DNA from: Phycisphaerae bacterium
GTDB taxonomy: Bacteria > Planctomycetota > Phycisphaerae > Sedimentisphaerales > Anaerobacaceae
Direction of reading: 5' to 3'
NCBI GenBank assembly: GCA_028714855.1
Contig: JAQTLP010000002.1
Span: 62,001-126,000 of the forward strand
Length of the DNA stretch: 64,000 nucleotides
The stretch's first letter is position 1. Every line of letters starts with the position of its first letter. The notes under the pieces are model-generated. The model was not told the DNA's origin, did no database searches, and saw nothing but the letters and a program-made list of their open reading frames with translations. Position numbers and translations under genes: made by a program. Below are positions 8,394 through 17,073 of this stretch, in pieces.

Positions 8394-9821
8394 TCAGGCC
8401 AGGTAAACCCTGTCCATCGGTTTAATTTCGGGTATTTTACTCAGCTTCGTTTTAATGTCATCTTTTTCCAATGCGAAACTCGGCGCAATCTCGATAAGAC
8501 AATCAGCCTCGCCATTTGGCTTTCTTGGAACAGCTACGCCTGCCGATTCGAGCCAGGCGGCACTACGGGCCACAATCATTTCTCTGGCACTTTCGACACT
8601 GTCAACGCCGGCGTCGTTCTTGACAGGAGCAAACTCCTCACTTCGCAGGGTCTCTAAAATTATCGACTTTGAGGCCAGAGACAAGGCATCAAAAACAAAG
8701 CTTTCCAATTTTACACCATTTGGCCTATCAGGTTCAACAAAATTCCCCTGCCGGTCGATATGCGGAATTTCCTTTACGGCCTTGTGCAGGGGCAAGGCAA
8801 AACCGCCTGCATTGAGCTTTTCAACGAAATCGCGATTGATAATATGGATGGCGATACTGCCGAGTCCGAAGACCAAAGAGCCATCGGGGTTCCGTTTTCC
8901 CGCGAGCTCGTCGGGTAAATCGCTATATTCGATGACAGTTACCCTGCCGTCAACCAAAGCGAAGTTGCCCACCTTCTCTTTCGGCATGGTTTTTATCACC
9001 GCCTTTGAGGACATCTCGGCCTTGTCGAGGGCATGCAGGCCAATAAAAAGCGGGTCGAAAATATTTATGAGGGGATTATCGACCTGGAAATAGCTTATGA
9101 ACTCTACGCCGCGTCTTTTCATATCCTCGACAGCCCCGCTTTTATAAAGCGCTTTCAAGCTTCCGCCATGCCCGTCAGGTGCGCAGGCAATAGTATCCTT
9201 TTCAGCCAGGAGGATTTCGCCGTCGAAATTAAAACTTGGCAACGTGTCCTGCTGAAATATAAAGACATCTTTCTCGTTCAAGCCGTAATAATCATTTGAA
9301 CGAAAGATTTTTTTAATCTCGGCGCAGTTCATCGGGCTGGCCATAATATACCAGGGGCAGGCGGTTCGGTATCTTTCCGAAGCGGCGGCGAGCATCTCGG
9401 CGAAGATTTCGAACAGCGTTTTGTTTTTAACAGGGGTGATGGGAAAATTTCCCTTTGGTCCGTCAAATCCGAGTCTTGTTCCCTGACCACCTGCAACGAC
9501 AAAGGCAGCGACCTTGCCGGCCGATATCAACTTTCCACCTAATTCTTTGGCTTTGCTATAGTTACGTTCCTGCTTTTGGCCAGCCGGAGTGAAACTATAA
9601 AATGGGGCGGGGGTAAAATCCGTAGATTCGACAGCAGAAGCAGGGTTTTTAATGTATTTAGCCACCCATTGGTCTATTTCCGAAAAATCGAGCCTCTCAA
9701 TTTGCGCAAGCAAATTCTGCCTCTGGACCGGGTTTATCTGCTCCCAAAACGCCAAAAGATGGCCCTGGTTGTGCTTTTTCAGCAGTTTCTCTGTTTTTTC
9801 AAAAACTTCCTTGTTATTCAT
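8394..9821 (-). CDS. UDPGP-family sugar nucleotidyltransferase (eukaryote-type UAP1-like)
   Basis: The enzyme should join UTP and a sugar 1-phosphate (GlcNAc-1-P, GalNAc-1-P or hexose-1-P) to form a UDP-sugar. The 475-residue chain carries the nucleotide loop AGGQGTRLGFDGPKGNFP (residues about 110-127), ISYFQVDNPLINIFDP (uridine binding) and FVFDALSLASKSIILE, all typical of the UDPGP/UAP1 superfamily rather than of bacterial GlmU or GalU. An N-terminal helical extension of about 100 residues matches UAP1 architecture. It leads the xylB-xylA operon. A GlmU-type N-domain is encoded separately at 59928-60719, so the cell has two unrelated-looking routes to UDP-sugars. Confidence 0.88.
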   Translation of the reverse strand: MNNKEVFEKTEKLLKKHNQGHLLAFWEQINPVQRQNLLAQIERLDFSEIDQWVAKYIKNPASAVESTDFTPAPFYSFTPAGQKQERNYSKAKELGGKLISAGKVAAFVVAGGQGTRLGFDGPKGNFPITPVKNKTLFEIFAEMLAAASERYRTACPWYIMASPMNCAEIKKIFRSNDYYGLNEKDVFIFQQDTLPSFNFDGEILLAEKDTIACAPDGHGGSLKALYKSGAVEDMKRRGVEFISYFQVDNPLINIFDPLFIGLHALDKAEMSSKAVIKTMPKEKVGNFALVDGRVTVIEYSDLPDELAGKRNPDGSLVFGLGSIAIHIINRDFVEKLNAGGFALPLHKAVKEIPHIDRQGNFVEPDRPNGVKLESFVFDALSLASKSIILETLRSEEFAPVKNDAGVDSVESAREMIVARSAAWLESAGVAVPRKPNGEADCLIEIAPSFALEKDDIKTKLSKIPEIKPMDRVYLA

Positions 9822-10352
9822 ATCTACAGTTCCAAGCCTAAAAACAGGGATTTTAAGCGAATTGTGGAAAAATTCAAGAAAGTTAAAGAAATTGACGAAA
9901 TTAACTTGACAAAAAAGTTATCGGGTGTTATTGTTTAAACAGAGGTAAGTAGGTTTGAAAAACCTTTTATCATAACTTAAAAAAGCTATCATAATTTATG
10001 TCGTTCATCATACCTCAAACCTACCTGCCAAGAAAGATTCTTGTTTCAGCTTGATTTGCGCCATTGAACGTGAAACAACCTTGAACGCAGAAAGAAATAC
10101 CTTGTAATCTTTGTTGGTAACATTCGGTTTTATAAATGTGAACCGGTTGCTCTCGAGCAAAAAATAAATAGTAAACCAAGGAGATTCGCAAAAACAACGT
10201 CTTTATACTTTTACATTGCAGGGGCCGGTGTTTTGAGACCTGATGCAAAACGCGGACCCAAAAGTCAGCTGCATTTATTTATTAAGATATAATCCAAGCG
10301 GGCTTAAGAGTGACTGGGCTCGTGAATCTCAAAAAAGTGAAGGAGAATAAAA
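9822..10352. other. 531-bp gap with a plus-strand promoter and a long-range inverted repeat
   Basis: The gap divides the minus-strand sugar operon from the prepilin gene. It contains the promoter at 9906-9934. A 10-bp perfect inverted repeat, GTAGGTTTGA (9949-9958) and TCAAACCTAC (10015-10024), encloses a 56-nt AT-rich loop and could fold in the leader RNA. A 75-residue minus-strand frame (10248-10021) looks like chance. The rest shows nothing I can name. Confidence 0.45.
9906..9934 (+). promoter_or_regulatory. Sigma70-like promoter, possibly for the prepilin gene with a long leader
   Basis: A perfect TTGACA (9906-9911) is followed after 17 bp by TATTGT (9929-9934). If it drives the gene at 10353, the transcript has a leader of about 410 nt that includes the inverted repeat at 9949-10024. 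Confidence 0.5.
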
Positions 10353-11321
10353 ATGAAAAAGAAAGGTTTTACATTAGTTGAGCTGCTGGTCGTTATCGGC
10401 ATTATAGCAGTGCTGATGGGCATTCTGCTGCCCGCTCTTAGTGCGGTGAGACGAACCGCCCAACGAGTGGTCTGCGGATCGAACCTCGCCGGTATTGGCA
10501 AGGCCATGCTGCTCTACGCCAACGAGTACAACGGAGATTTTCCGCGTGCAGGCGCTGTAACCGAGTTCTGGGGCGACGCCGGAGTAATAGACTTATGGCT
10601 CGACCAAGAGGGTGCCCAGTATGGCGGAGATATGGGAGTAACCATTACAGCCAGCCTTTATCTTTTGGTAAAGTATGCGGATGTGACACCAGCCCAGTTT
10701 AACTGCAAGGGCGACGGTGGAAACAGAGAGTTTAAACTTTCTGACGTTAAAGATACTCTGCCTGAGGCTGTTGATGATGTTACCGATGCCTGGGACTTCG
10801 GCGGACAGAATGATTATGCCACCGGCGACTACTGGCCGGGCAATTATAACAGCTATGCTTATCAACACCCCTATTACAACGATACTATCACCCCCGCCAT
10901 GTCATTTCCACTTCGTGCGGATAGTAGCCCAGCCTGCCCCACGGCCGCAGACAGGAATCCTTACTGGGACAGGAATGCTACTTCTTATATTGGCGGCAGT
11001 GCTTGTATAGGAGATGATGCAGGACCAGACTGCGAAGACGGATACAAAGATGATTTAAAGACGGGTAATTCGGCGAGTCACCAACGGGATGGGCAAAATG
11101 TCCTGTATGTTGACACCCACGTCAGGTTTGAGAGATTTCCTAATGTCGGCATCGGCAAGGACAATATCTGGAAAACCTGGGATACTCAGGAAATTCCCGA
11201 TACTCCCGATAAAGAGTGCGGTGAAACACCTGAATGCAACGAAGATGGCGGCACAGATGGATCTCATGCACCAAAGCATGAAGAAGATGCGTTCCTCGTG
11301 AGTGAGACTAACGCTAGATAA
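10353..11321 (+). CDS. Prepilin-type N-terminal domain / H-X9-DG-like protein
   Basis: The 322-residue protein begins with a class III pilin signal: MKKKG then FTLVELLVVIGIIAVLMGILL, cut before Phe6 by a prepilin peptidase, with Glu at position 5 of the mature chain. The hydrophobic helix is followed by LPALSAVRRTAQRVVCGSNL and YANEYNGDFPRAG, the usual start of the planctomycete pseudopilin families. Near residue 245, SHQRDGQNVLYVDTHVRF resembles the H-X9-DG motif of that family. The C-terminal tail is Glu/Asp rich. It should be a cell-surface or periplasmic pseudopilin-like protein. An AGGAG seven bases before the ATG supports the start. No other pilus gene is nearby and a terminator follows, so it is monocistronic. 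Confidence 0.88.
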   Translation: MKKKGFTLVELLVVIGIIAVLMGILLPALSAVRRTAQRVVCGSNLAGIGKAMLLYANEYNGDFPRAGAVTEFWGDAGVIDLWLDQEGAQYGGDMGVTITASLYLLVKYADVTPAQFNCKGDGGNREFKLSDVKDTLPEAVDDVTDAWDFGGQNDYATGDYWPGNYNSYAYQHPYYNDTITPAMSFPLRADSSPACPTAADRNPYWDRNATSYIGGSACIGDDAGPDCEDGYKDDLKTGNSASHQRDGQNVLYVDTHVRFERFPNVGIGKDNIWKTWDTQEIPDTPDKECGETPECNEDGGTDGSHAPKHEEDAFLVSETNAR

Positions 11322-11345
11322 GATCAACAACTGACTATGGTTATG

Positions 11346-11381
11346 AGCGGCCTTGTGCGGAAGCACGAGGCCGCTTTTTTA
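11346..11381 (+). terminator. Intrinsic terminator after the prepilin gene
   Basis: AGCGGCCTTGTGC pairs with GCACGAGGCCGCT around a GGAA tetraloop and is followed by a run of T. A weaker hairpin with a T run (AAACGCG/CGCGTTT, 11434-11455) lies downstream. Confidence 0.9.
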
Positions 11382-11468
11382 TTGGGTGAAGATGGTGTTA
11401 AAATGGGTGGTTTGAGCAAGATGGGGTAGCACCAAACGCGCAAGTTCGCGTTTTTAGGTGGGTGTAAA

Positions 11469-11556
11469 GTGGTAGAAATTGCTAAAAATGTACTTAAAAG
11501 TGTGAAAAATGCGTAGAAACGGTCAAAAAATGTATGAAAATATGCGATAATTTTGC
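11469..11556 (+). repeat. Degenerate 21-bp-period repeat, copy 1
   Basis: Positions 11469-11493 match 42148-42172 in 24 of 25 bases. The motif AAAAATGTA recurs in degenerate form about every 21 bp downstream. In one frame the first unit reads EIAKNV, but stop codons interrupt later units, so here the repeat is preserved as DNA rather than as an open frame. Confidence 0.55.
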
Positions 11557-11691
11557 ACCCCCCTTGCGCGAATTGTTCGAAGCGAATAATTCGCGGAAAA
11601 CTTCAAAAAACAATCGACAAAACTCAAATAAATTCCACTTGCCAAATTGCAATATCTAAAAATAAAAATTTACCTAAATTAACAGGAAGTT

Positions 11692-11732
11692 TTAGCATTA
11701 GCAGTCAACCTTTTGACTGCGATATATGCTAA
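11692..11732. repeat. Nested inverted repeat upstream of the ATPase
   Basis: The inner stem GCAGTCAA (11701-11708) pairs with TTGACTGC (11713-11720) around a 4-nt loop. The outer stem TTAGCAT (11692-11698) pairs with ATGCTAA (11726-11732). It could be an operator, an RNA hairpin in the leader or the scar of a mobile element. No T run follows. Confidence 0.6.
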
Positions 11733-12003
11733 GGAAATTGGGATGAGGGGCGTTTAACTGACTGTTTATTGGCAGTTAATGGAGAAGGAGGAAATTTTTA
11801 AGAAAACGGTTGCATTTTGGGGGATCGGTGGGTACAATATTAGCAGAGCGTATATATTATGCAACAATTGGCAAGAAGCTTTCTTTCGTATTAGCTGTGT
11901 TGTGATGAAAGCAGGAAGAGGCGTTCCGGCTTTTTCAGACAAGGATTTCCAGGAAATAGCAGTTTTTCTAAGCCTTTGCCATTTTGATAAAAGGAGGCAG
12001 ATT

Positions 12004-14244
12004 ATGAACTATGATGAGCAAAACTTTTATGTCAGACGGCAAAAGAAAAGACACGACAGAACGTTTGCGCCCTTGATTAGTGCTAAAAAGGCCATGTCTA
12101 TTATTGATGTGGTTTTCGACTCTCAACAAGCAGCTTTTGATGGTCCCGGCAGATTGATTAGATTAGACAAGTTAGATTATAAAGATGGGAAGTTTAGCGA
12201 TAAGGAAATTATCCATGCATTGTTCTATAGGGATTATTATGTAGACCCAAATATTTATGCCGGTATAGATGCTGATCCGAAAAGCAAAGTAACGGAAGAT
12301 GAGTTTTGTGCCCGCATGGTAAGTGATGTAGGTTTGAATGAGAATCAGCTATATTTTCTCTTGGGGGAAATTGGGTATGGTAAGAGTGCTTTTGTAAATA
12401 AGCTTTTGACGAATTATGGAAGAGAGTGGTTTGTTAACAAAAACCTTTTTTTTATACGAGTAAGCGCTTACTACCTACAGGAAGAACACGAACAAAGCTA
12501 CGCTTATTTGTTTGAGGAGTTTGTAAGGAAATTAATTGGGAAAACCATAAAGGTTGTGAGAGATGCCGGTTGGGCATCCACTATGGGAGAACATTTTACA
12601 AAACTTTCAGAGGTACAGGATGGTCCATTAACACCTAAGTTGGTTGCCTTGAGAGAGTTTATAGAGAGAAGCCAGAAGGAATATGGTCTGCGTTTTTTGT
12701 TTGTTGTGGATAATATCGATTATATTTTTCATTTGGACGATGAAAAATTATTCTTGCCTGAATTTAAGGATAACCCTCCGGCATTCAACAGTATTACCCA
12801 TTTCTTGAATTTATTTAAGGATGGCACTAAATTGGGCAAACTGGGGGTTAACGTTCTTTTGGTTTTGCGCCCTGATAGTTATAGCGTGCTTAAAGAGACC
12901 AGCATAACAGATAGTTACGAGCCATTCCCGGATTTATACCAGGATAACCATGCTTACTTTTTGGATAAACCAGAATTATCGAAGGTTGTTCAAAAGCGGA
13001 TAGAGATGACAAGACGTATCTTGGATATTGTGCCTGCTGGGGTCAGCAAAGCTGTATTCGCATCTATTGTGGCACCGCTTAGAACATTCTTTCTTACCAA
13101 CAAACCTCAAATAGATTACAAAAGAGCATTAATGGATGTTTTACCAGAGTTGGGAAGCTATGGCTTGAGGGATGTCGTGGAATTTTGTGCCAGATATGCT
13201 TGGGTTCGAGGAAGGGCTATTCAATGCGAAACGGCGATAAATAGATTTTTGGAACATTTTCACGCCGGCTTGATTGCATTTATATTGAAAGGGTATAGTC
13301 GGTTTAGCCAAGCACATACGCGCTTTCCGAACATTTATCTTACCAAAGAAGTTGTCTATGGTCCGATGGGTACGGAAGTAAGTATACCCAATTATTACTG
13401 GATAAAGTTACTGCTGCTGAAATATATAGAATATAGGCGTTCCCGTGGTGTGGTTGTAACCGTGAGAGATATATTGAATGTTTTTGCCGGTGACGGTGGG
13501 TATCCAGAAGAAGTGATATATCATGCTCTCGGGTGTATGGGACGAGTTCATGGGCCAAATATTATATGTATGGATTTGGAATGTGGTAACGAACGATTTG
13601 TTGGGGTGAATAATATAGGCCTCACAGACCGTGGGAAAGCGTGCCTAGGAAAAATATTCAATACGTTTGCATATCTTCAGCTAATTATTGAGGACAACCA
13701 ATTGCCTCTTCCAAATGACAGCGAAATATTAGAGCTAATGGCTTACTGTAAAGAAGATTACAAATATCTGGTTGATAGCGCTGAAGACTATCATAAAGTG
13801 TTGATGACTTTGCTGCCTAAGAAGGCCGAACAAGTTCTGTTGTTTTTTGAGATACTAAAATATGAGCTTGAATTTGAAAAAGAGCTTTTTCATGCGGCTT
13901 TTACAAGAATGGGGAATGAACATATCGAGATAAATGTGACTGAAATGCGAAATAAGATTTTTGGGGAAATACGAGATCTATTTGAATCCCTTAAGGTTGA
14001 TGATTATGAGACAATGTTGGATATGATAGATAAGAAGGTTAAAGAAATAGGCATAAGGGTGATTTCTAAATCATATAAAGAGCTTACAAAACAGGTTTTA
14101 TTACAAAAGGACGTACTTGCCGGGCGTAAAGAGGTTCCTTTTGAAGTAAAGGAGTTAATGCCACAGAAGGGTAAGTGGAAAAGTATTTCTCAAAAGGACG
14201 AGAGAGCTACGTCTGGCGAAGAAAAAGCGAAGGACGAGGCATAA
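12004..14244 (+). CDS. Large orphan P-loop ATPase, function unknown
   Basis: The start chosen is the ATG at 12004, preceded by AAAGGAGG, which gives 746 residues. Residues 121-128 are a Walker A loop, GEIGYGKS, and residues 231-239 a Walker B-like strand, FLFVVDNID. This is the layout of an AAA/STAND-type or KAP-like NTPase, with LLVLRPDSYSVL as a possible sensor region. The C-terminal 350 residues are helical, with a likely winged-helix stretch (KYIEYRRSRGVVVTVRDILNVF) and a charged tail. No membrane segment or nuclease motif is seen. The gene is clearly more AT-rich than its neighbours and is flanked by repeats and AT-rich spacers, which suggests acquisition. No partner gene is adjacent, so a defence or DNA-transaction role is only a guess. 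Confidence 0.8.
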   Translation: MNYDEQNFYVRRQKKRHDRTFAPLISAKKAMSIIDVVFDSQQAAFDGPGRLIRLDKLDYKDGKFSDKEIIHALFYRDYYVDPNIYAGIDADPKSKVTEDEFCARMVSDVGLNENQLYFLLGEIGYGKSAFVNKLLTNYGREWFVNKNLFFIRVSAYYLQEEHEQSYAYLFEEFVRKLIGKTIKVVRDAGWASTMGEHFTKLSEVQDGPLTPKLVALREFIERSQKEYGLRFLFVVDNIDYIFHLDDEKLFLPEFKDNPPAFNSITHFLNLFKDGTKLGKLGVNVLLVLRPDSYSVLKETSITDSYEPFPDLYQDNHAYFLDKPELSKVVQKRIEMTRRILDIVPAGVSKAVFASIVAPLRTFFLTNKPQIDYKRALMDVLPELGSYGLRDVVEFCARYAWVRGRAIQCETAINRFLEHFHAGLIAFILKGYSRFSQAHTRFPNIYLTKEVVYGPMGTEVSIPNYYWIKLLLLKYIEYRRSRGVVVTVRDILNVFAGDGGYPEEVIYHALGCMGRVHGPNIICMDLECGNERFVGVNNIGLTDRGKACLGKIFNTFAYLQLIIEDNQLPLPNDSEILELMAYCKEDYKYLVDSAEDYHKVLMTLLPKKAEQVLLFFEILKYELEFEKELFHAAFTRMGNEHIEINVTEMRNKIFGEIRDLFESLKVDDYETMLDMIDKKVKEIGIRVISKSYKELTKQVLLQKDVLAGRKEVPFEVKELMPQKGKWKSISQKDERATSGEEKAKDEA

Positions 14245-14589
14245 GGCCTGATTTAGAGAATTGGTGATTGTCCAGTTGAGCGGGTGGCAGTTTAAATATG
14301 CCATTCCACTTTGTTGTATTCGGGTTAGGGTGATGCTTTTGCATTAATTGCCTCGCGGAGTTTTCGAGGTTGGGGGAAACATAAAGCAATCCTCGCCCCA
14401 GTTAGATAGCAAACGGCGCATCTCACGGGGTAAACTCATGCAACCCACGGCGATAGTAACCCCTGCCGCGAGCGGCAGGGCTAACCAAACCCCGGCATAC
14501 AAGATGACGGGGCTAACCGAGCGTTTTGCGGCTTGACGGAAAATGCAAGTCCTGTTAGATTATGCCTTTAATTTCAATGGAGAAGAAAA
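14245..14589. other. 345-bp gap with two strong hairpins
   Basis: No gene is supported. CCCTGCCGC (14461-14469) and GCGGCAGGG (14472-14480) form a 9-bp stem, followed closely by CCCCG...CGGGG. The word GGGCTAACC or GGCTAACC flanks both hairpins, giving the look of a small REP-like repeat. Neither hairpin has a T run. The aconitase promoter follows at 14533. Confidence 0.5.
14533..14561 (+). promoter_or_regulatory. Probable promoter of the aconitase operon
   Basis: TTGACG (14533-14538), a 17-bp spacer and TAGATT (14556-14561) lie about 30 bp before the aconitase start. Matches are 5 of 6 and 4 of 6. Confidence 0.4.
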
Positions 14590-16557
14590 TTGGGGCAGAC
14601 ACTTGTCTATAAGATATTAGCCAGTCATTTGGTCGAAGGCAAAATCGCCAACGGCGAGGAAATAGGCATACGGATTAACCAGACGCTAACGCAGGACGCT
14701 ACGGGAACGACGGCGTTTCTACTGTTCGAATCAATGGGGGCAGGCAGAGTTAAAACGCAGCTTTCGGTAAGCTATATCGACCACAATACAGCGGGGTTCG
14801 GCCCTGAAAACCATAACGACCATCTATACCTGCAAACGATAGCAGCTAAGGCAGGGGTTTACCATTCGCGGGCAGGAAACGGCATCTGTCATCAGGTCCA
14901 TTTGGAACGATTCGCTAAGCCGGGCGCGACGCTATTGGGAAGCGATTCGCATACGCCTACGGCGGGCGGGATAGGCGCGCTTGCCATCGGGGCAGGCGGG
15001 CTGGACGTGGCGGTGGCTATGGGAGGCGGGCCTTTCTATCTTACCTGTCCGAAGGTGCTCGGGGTAAAGCTTACGGGAAAACTGGCAGACTGGGTGGCGG
15101 CGAAGGACGTGATATTTAAGCTGTTGAGTGAACTTTCGACAAAAGGCAATGTCGGGTGGGTAGTCGAATATTTCGGGGAAGGGGCTGCGGGATTGACTGT
15201 ACCGCAACGCGCGACGATAACAAATATGGGGGCGGAGCTTGGCGTGACGACGAGCATATTCGGCAGCGACGAGCAGACGAGGAAATTTTTAGCGGCCCAG
15301 AAACGGGAAGAAGATTATCAGCCGATGGCGGCGGACGACGATGCCGAGTATGACCGGATTATCGAGATAGATTTGGGCGAGCTTGAGCCGATGGCATCGT
15401 GTCCATCTTCGCCGGACAACGTAAAGGCCGTCGCGGAAATCGCGGGGGTGCAGACGGGACAAATTATAATAGGCAGCTGTACGAACTCGAGCTTTGCCGA
15501 CTTGATGATGGTCGCAAAGGTGTTAAAGGGCAGACGCATAAACAATATGGTCGAGTTCGCAATAGCACCCGGCAGCAGAGAAGTATTGGGTATGCTGGCG
15601 GAGAATGGGGCGATGGCGGAGACTATTTCGGCGGGCGCGCGAGTTCTGGAATCGGGGTGCGGGCCCTGCATCGGCCAGGGGCTTTCGCCGGCCAACGAAT
15701 TGGTAAGCCTGAGGACATTCAACAGGAACTTTTCGGGGCGAAGCGGAACAGCAGGCGATAAGGTTTATTTAGTCAGTCCGGAAACGGCGGTCGCTTCGGT
15801 GCTGACGGGGCGAATCACCGACCCGCGGGAGCTGCCGAAACTATTCGGGATAGAATATCCGAAGATAGAGCCGCCGGCGGAATTCGCGATTAACGATAAT
15901 ATGATAGAGGCGCCGCTGAACGAAAAAGAGGCAGCTAAGGCGGAGGTCATACGCGGGCCGACGATAGTCGTGCCGGAGGCGCCAACACCTCTGCCGCAAA
16001 AGCTCCAAGGGCAGGTCCTGATTAAATGCGGGGACAAGATAACAACCGACCATATTATGCCTGCGGGGCGTTTTCTGAAGATGCGGTCGAACGTGCCAGA
16101 GTATGCAAAAGTTGTTTTCCACTATCTCAACGAAAAAGGCGAAGCGACATTTGCCGAGAAAGCTTTGGAATTAAAGAAAAAGGGGACAGCAAGCATTATC
16201 GTAGCAGGGGAAAGTTACGGGCAGGGGTCATCGCGAGAGCACGCTGCGCTTTGCCCGATGTATTTAGGCGTGCGAGCCGTGATAGCCAAGAGTATCGAGC
16301 GAATCCACAAGGCGAACCTGATAAATTTCTGCATCGTGCCGATAGTATTTGACGAGCCTGGTGATTACGAAAGAGTCAAACCCGGCGATCGGCTGCAAAT
16401 CGACGACCTGTTAGAAGCGATAAAAAGCAGCGATGACGTTGTGATTGTCGATAAGACAAGCTCGTTCGAATTTACCGGCGGGCTGGAACTTTCCGAGCGG
16501 GACAGAAGGATTTTGCTGTCGGCGGGATTACTAAACTATACCCGCAATAAGGCATGA
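14590..16557 (+). CDS. Aconitate hydratase, short (Aquifex-type) form
   Basis: Aconitase isomerises citrate and isocitrate through cis-aconitate using a 4Fe-4S cluster. The 655 residues are in the range of the short form that resembles fused LeuC and LeuD domains. Cluster ligands are Cys297 (GSCTNSS) and Cys357 and Cys360 (SGCGPCIG). GSDSHTPTAGG lies at 117-127, and the C-terminal swivel domain has DKITTDHIMPAG and GESYGQGSSREHAAL. The start is TTG at 14590: GGAG sits seven bases upstream, whereas a nearby ATG is out of frame. The next gene overlaps by 4 bp, so the LOG-family protein and probably the secreted protein after it share the transcript. Confidence 0.93.
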   Translation: MGQTLVYKILASHLVEGKIANGEEIGIRINQTLTQDATGTTAFLLFESMGAGRVKTQLSVSYIDHNTAGFGPENHNDHLYLQTIAAKAGVYHSRAGNGICHQVHLERFAKPGATLLGSDSHTPTAGGIGALAIGAGGLDVAVAMGGGPFYLTCPKVLGVKLTGKLADWVAAKDVIFKLLSELSTKGNVGWVVEYFGEGAAGLTVPQRATITNMGAELGVTTSIFGSDEQTRKFLAAQKREEDYQPMAADDDAEYDRIIEIDLGELEPMASCPSSPDNVKAVAEIAGVQTGQIIIGSCTNSSFADLMMVAKVLKGRRINNMVEFAIAPGSREVLGMLAENGAMAETISAGARVLESGCGPCIGQGLSPANELVSLRTFNRNFSGRSGTAGDKVYLVSPETAVASVLTGRITDPRELPKLFGIEYPKIEPPAEFAINDNMIEAPLNEKEAAKAEVIRGPTIVVPEAPTPLPQKLQGQVLIKCGDKITTDHIMPAGRFLKMRSNVPEYAKVVFHYLNEKGEATFAEKALELKKKGTASIIVAGESYGQGSSREHAALCPMYLGVRAVIAKSIERIHKANLINFCIVPIVFDEPGDYERVKPGDRLQIDDLLEAIKSSDDVVIVDKTSSFEFTGGLELSERDRRILLSAGLLNYTRNKA

Positions 16558-17072
16558 AGAATAAGACGATAACCATCTTCGGCACAGCCAAAACGAAATC
16601 CGGCGAGACAGCTTATGAACTGGCACACCAGACAGGCAAGTTGCTGGCCGAGGCAGGGTTTGCGATTGCCAACGGAGGGTACGGCGGGACGATGCTGGCG
16701 GCGGCCAAAGGGGCTGTCGAGGCAGGCGGGGAGACAATCGGCGTTACGTGCTCGGCTTTTAAGCGCAGCAAGGCGAACGAATATATAAAGCGTGAAATTA
16801 TTACCAAATCGCTGGACGAACGGCTCGATACACTGATAAAAATTGGACAGGGGTACGTTGTGCTGCCGGGCGGAACGGGGACGCTGCTGGAACTGGCGAA
16901 GGTCTGGGAATTAAAAAACAAAGGCTTTATCGAAACGGAGAAACCGATTATACTTGTAGGCGGATTTTGGAAGCCGGTGGTCGATTTAATCACAGCCGAT
17001 GACCCTGACAGCGGCCGATATATCCGGCAGGCAGACGGGCCGGAGCAGGTTGTAGAACTAATTGGCGATTGA
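16554..17072 (+). CDS. LOG-family (lysine-decarboxylase-like) nucleotide phosphoribohydrolase
   Basis: The 172-residue Rossmann-like protein has NGGYGGTMLAAAKGA (residues 40-54) and the family signature PGGTGTLLEL (residues 105-114). Proteins of this group hydrolyse nucleoside monophosphates (cytokinin-type LOG) or act as uncharacterised relatives. Despite the old name, they are not lysine decarboxylases. The ATG overlaps the aconitase stop (ATGA), so it is translationally coupled. The substrate is unknown. Confidence 0.85.
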   Translation: MKNKTITIFGTAKTKSGETAYELAHQTGKLLAEAGFAIANGGYGGTMLAAAKGAVEAGGETIGVTCSAFKRSKANEYIKREIITKSLDERLDTLIKIGQGYVVLPGGTGTLLELAKVWELKNKGFIETEKPIILVGGFWKPVVDLITADDPDSGRYIRQADGPEQVVELIGD

Positions 17073-17073
17073 T

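Larger units (their letters stand above)
11382..12003. other. AT-rich gap before the orphan ATPase, with repeats
   Basis: No gene is supported here. The gap holds a secondary hairpin (11434-11455), a degenerate 21-bp-period repeat (from 11469), a nested inverted repeat (11692-11732) and a second inverted repeat TTAACTG/CAGTTAA (11754-11760 and 11773-11779). An open frame from ATG 11779 reads into the ATPase, but its first 75 residues look like chance translation and the ribosome site favours 12004. Confidence 0.5.

Noticed and set aside
10021-10248. 75-residue minus-strand ORF in the prepilin leader
   Set aside because: No ribosome site, odd composition, and it overlaps the inverted-repeat leader of the opposite strand.
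11779-12003. N-terminal extension of the orphan ATPase
   Set aside because: The extra 75 residues look like chance translation of an AT-rich leader, and AAAGGAGG stands directly before the ATG at 12004.
14348-14536. 62-residue ORF before aconitase
   Set aside because: It spans the hairpin repeats and lacks a ribosome site and any protein-like pattern.
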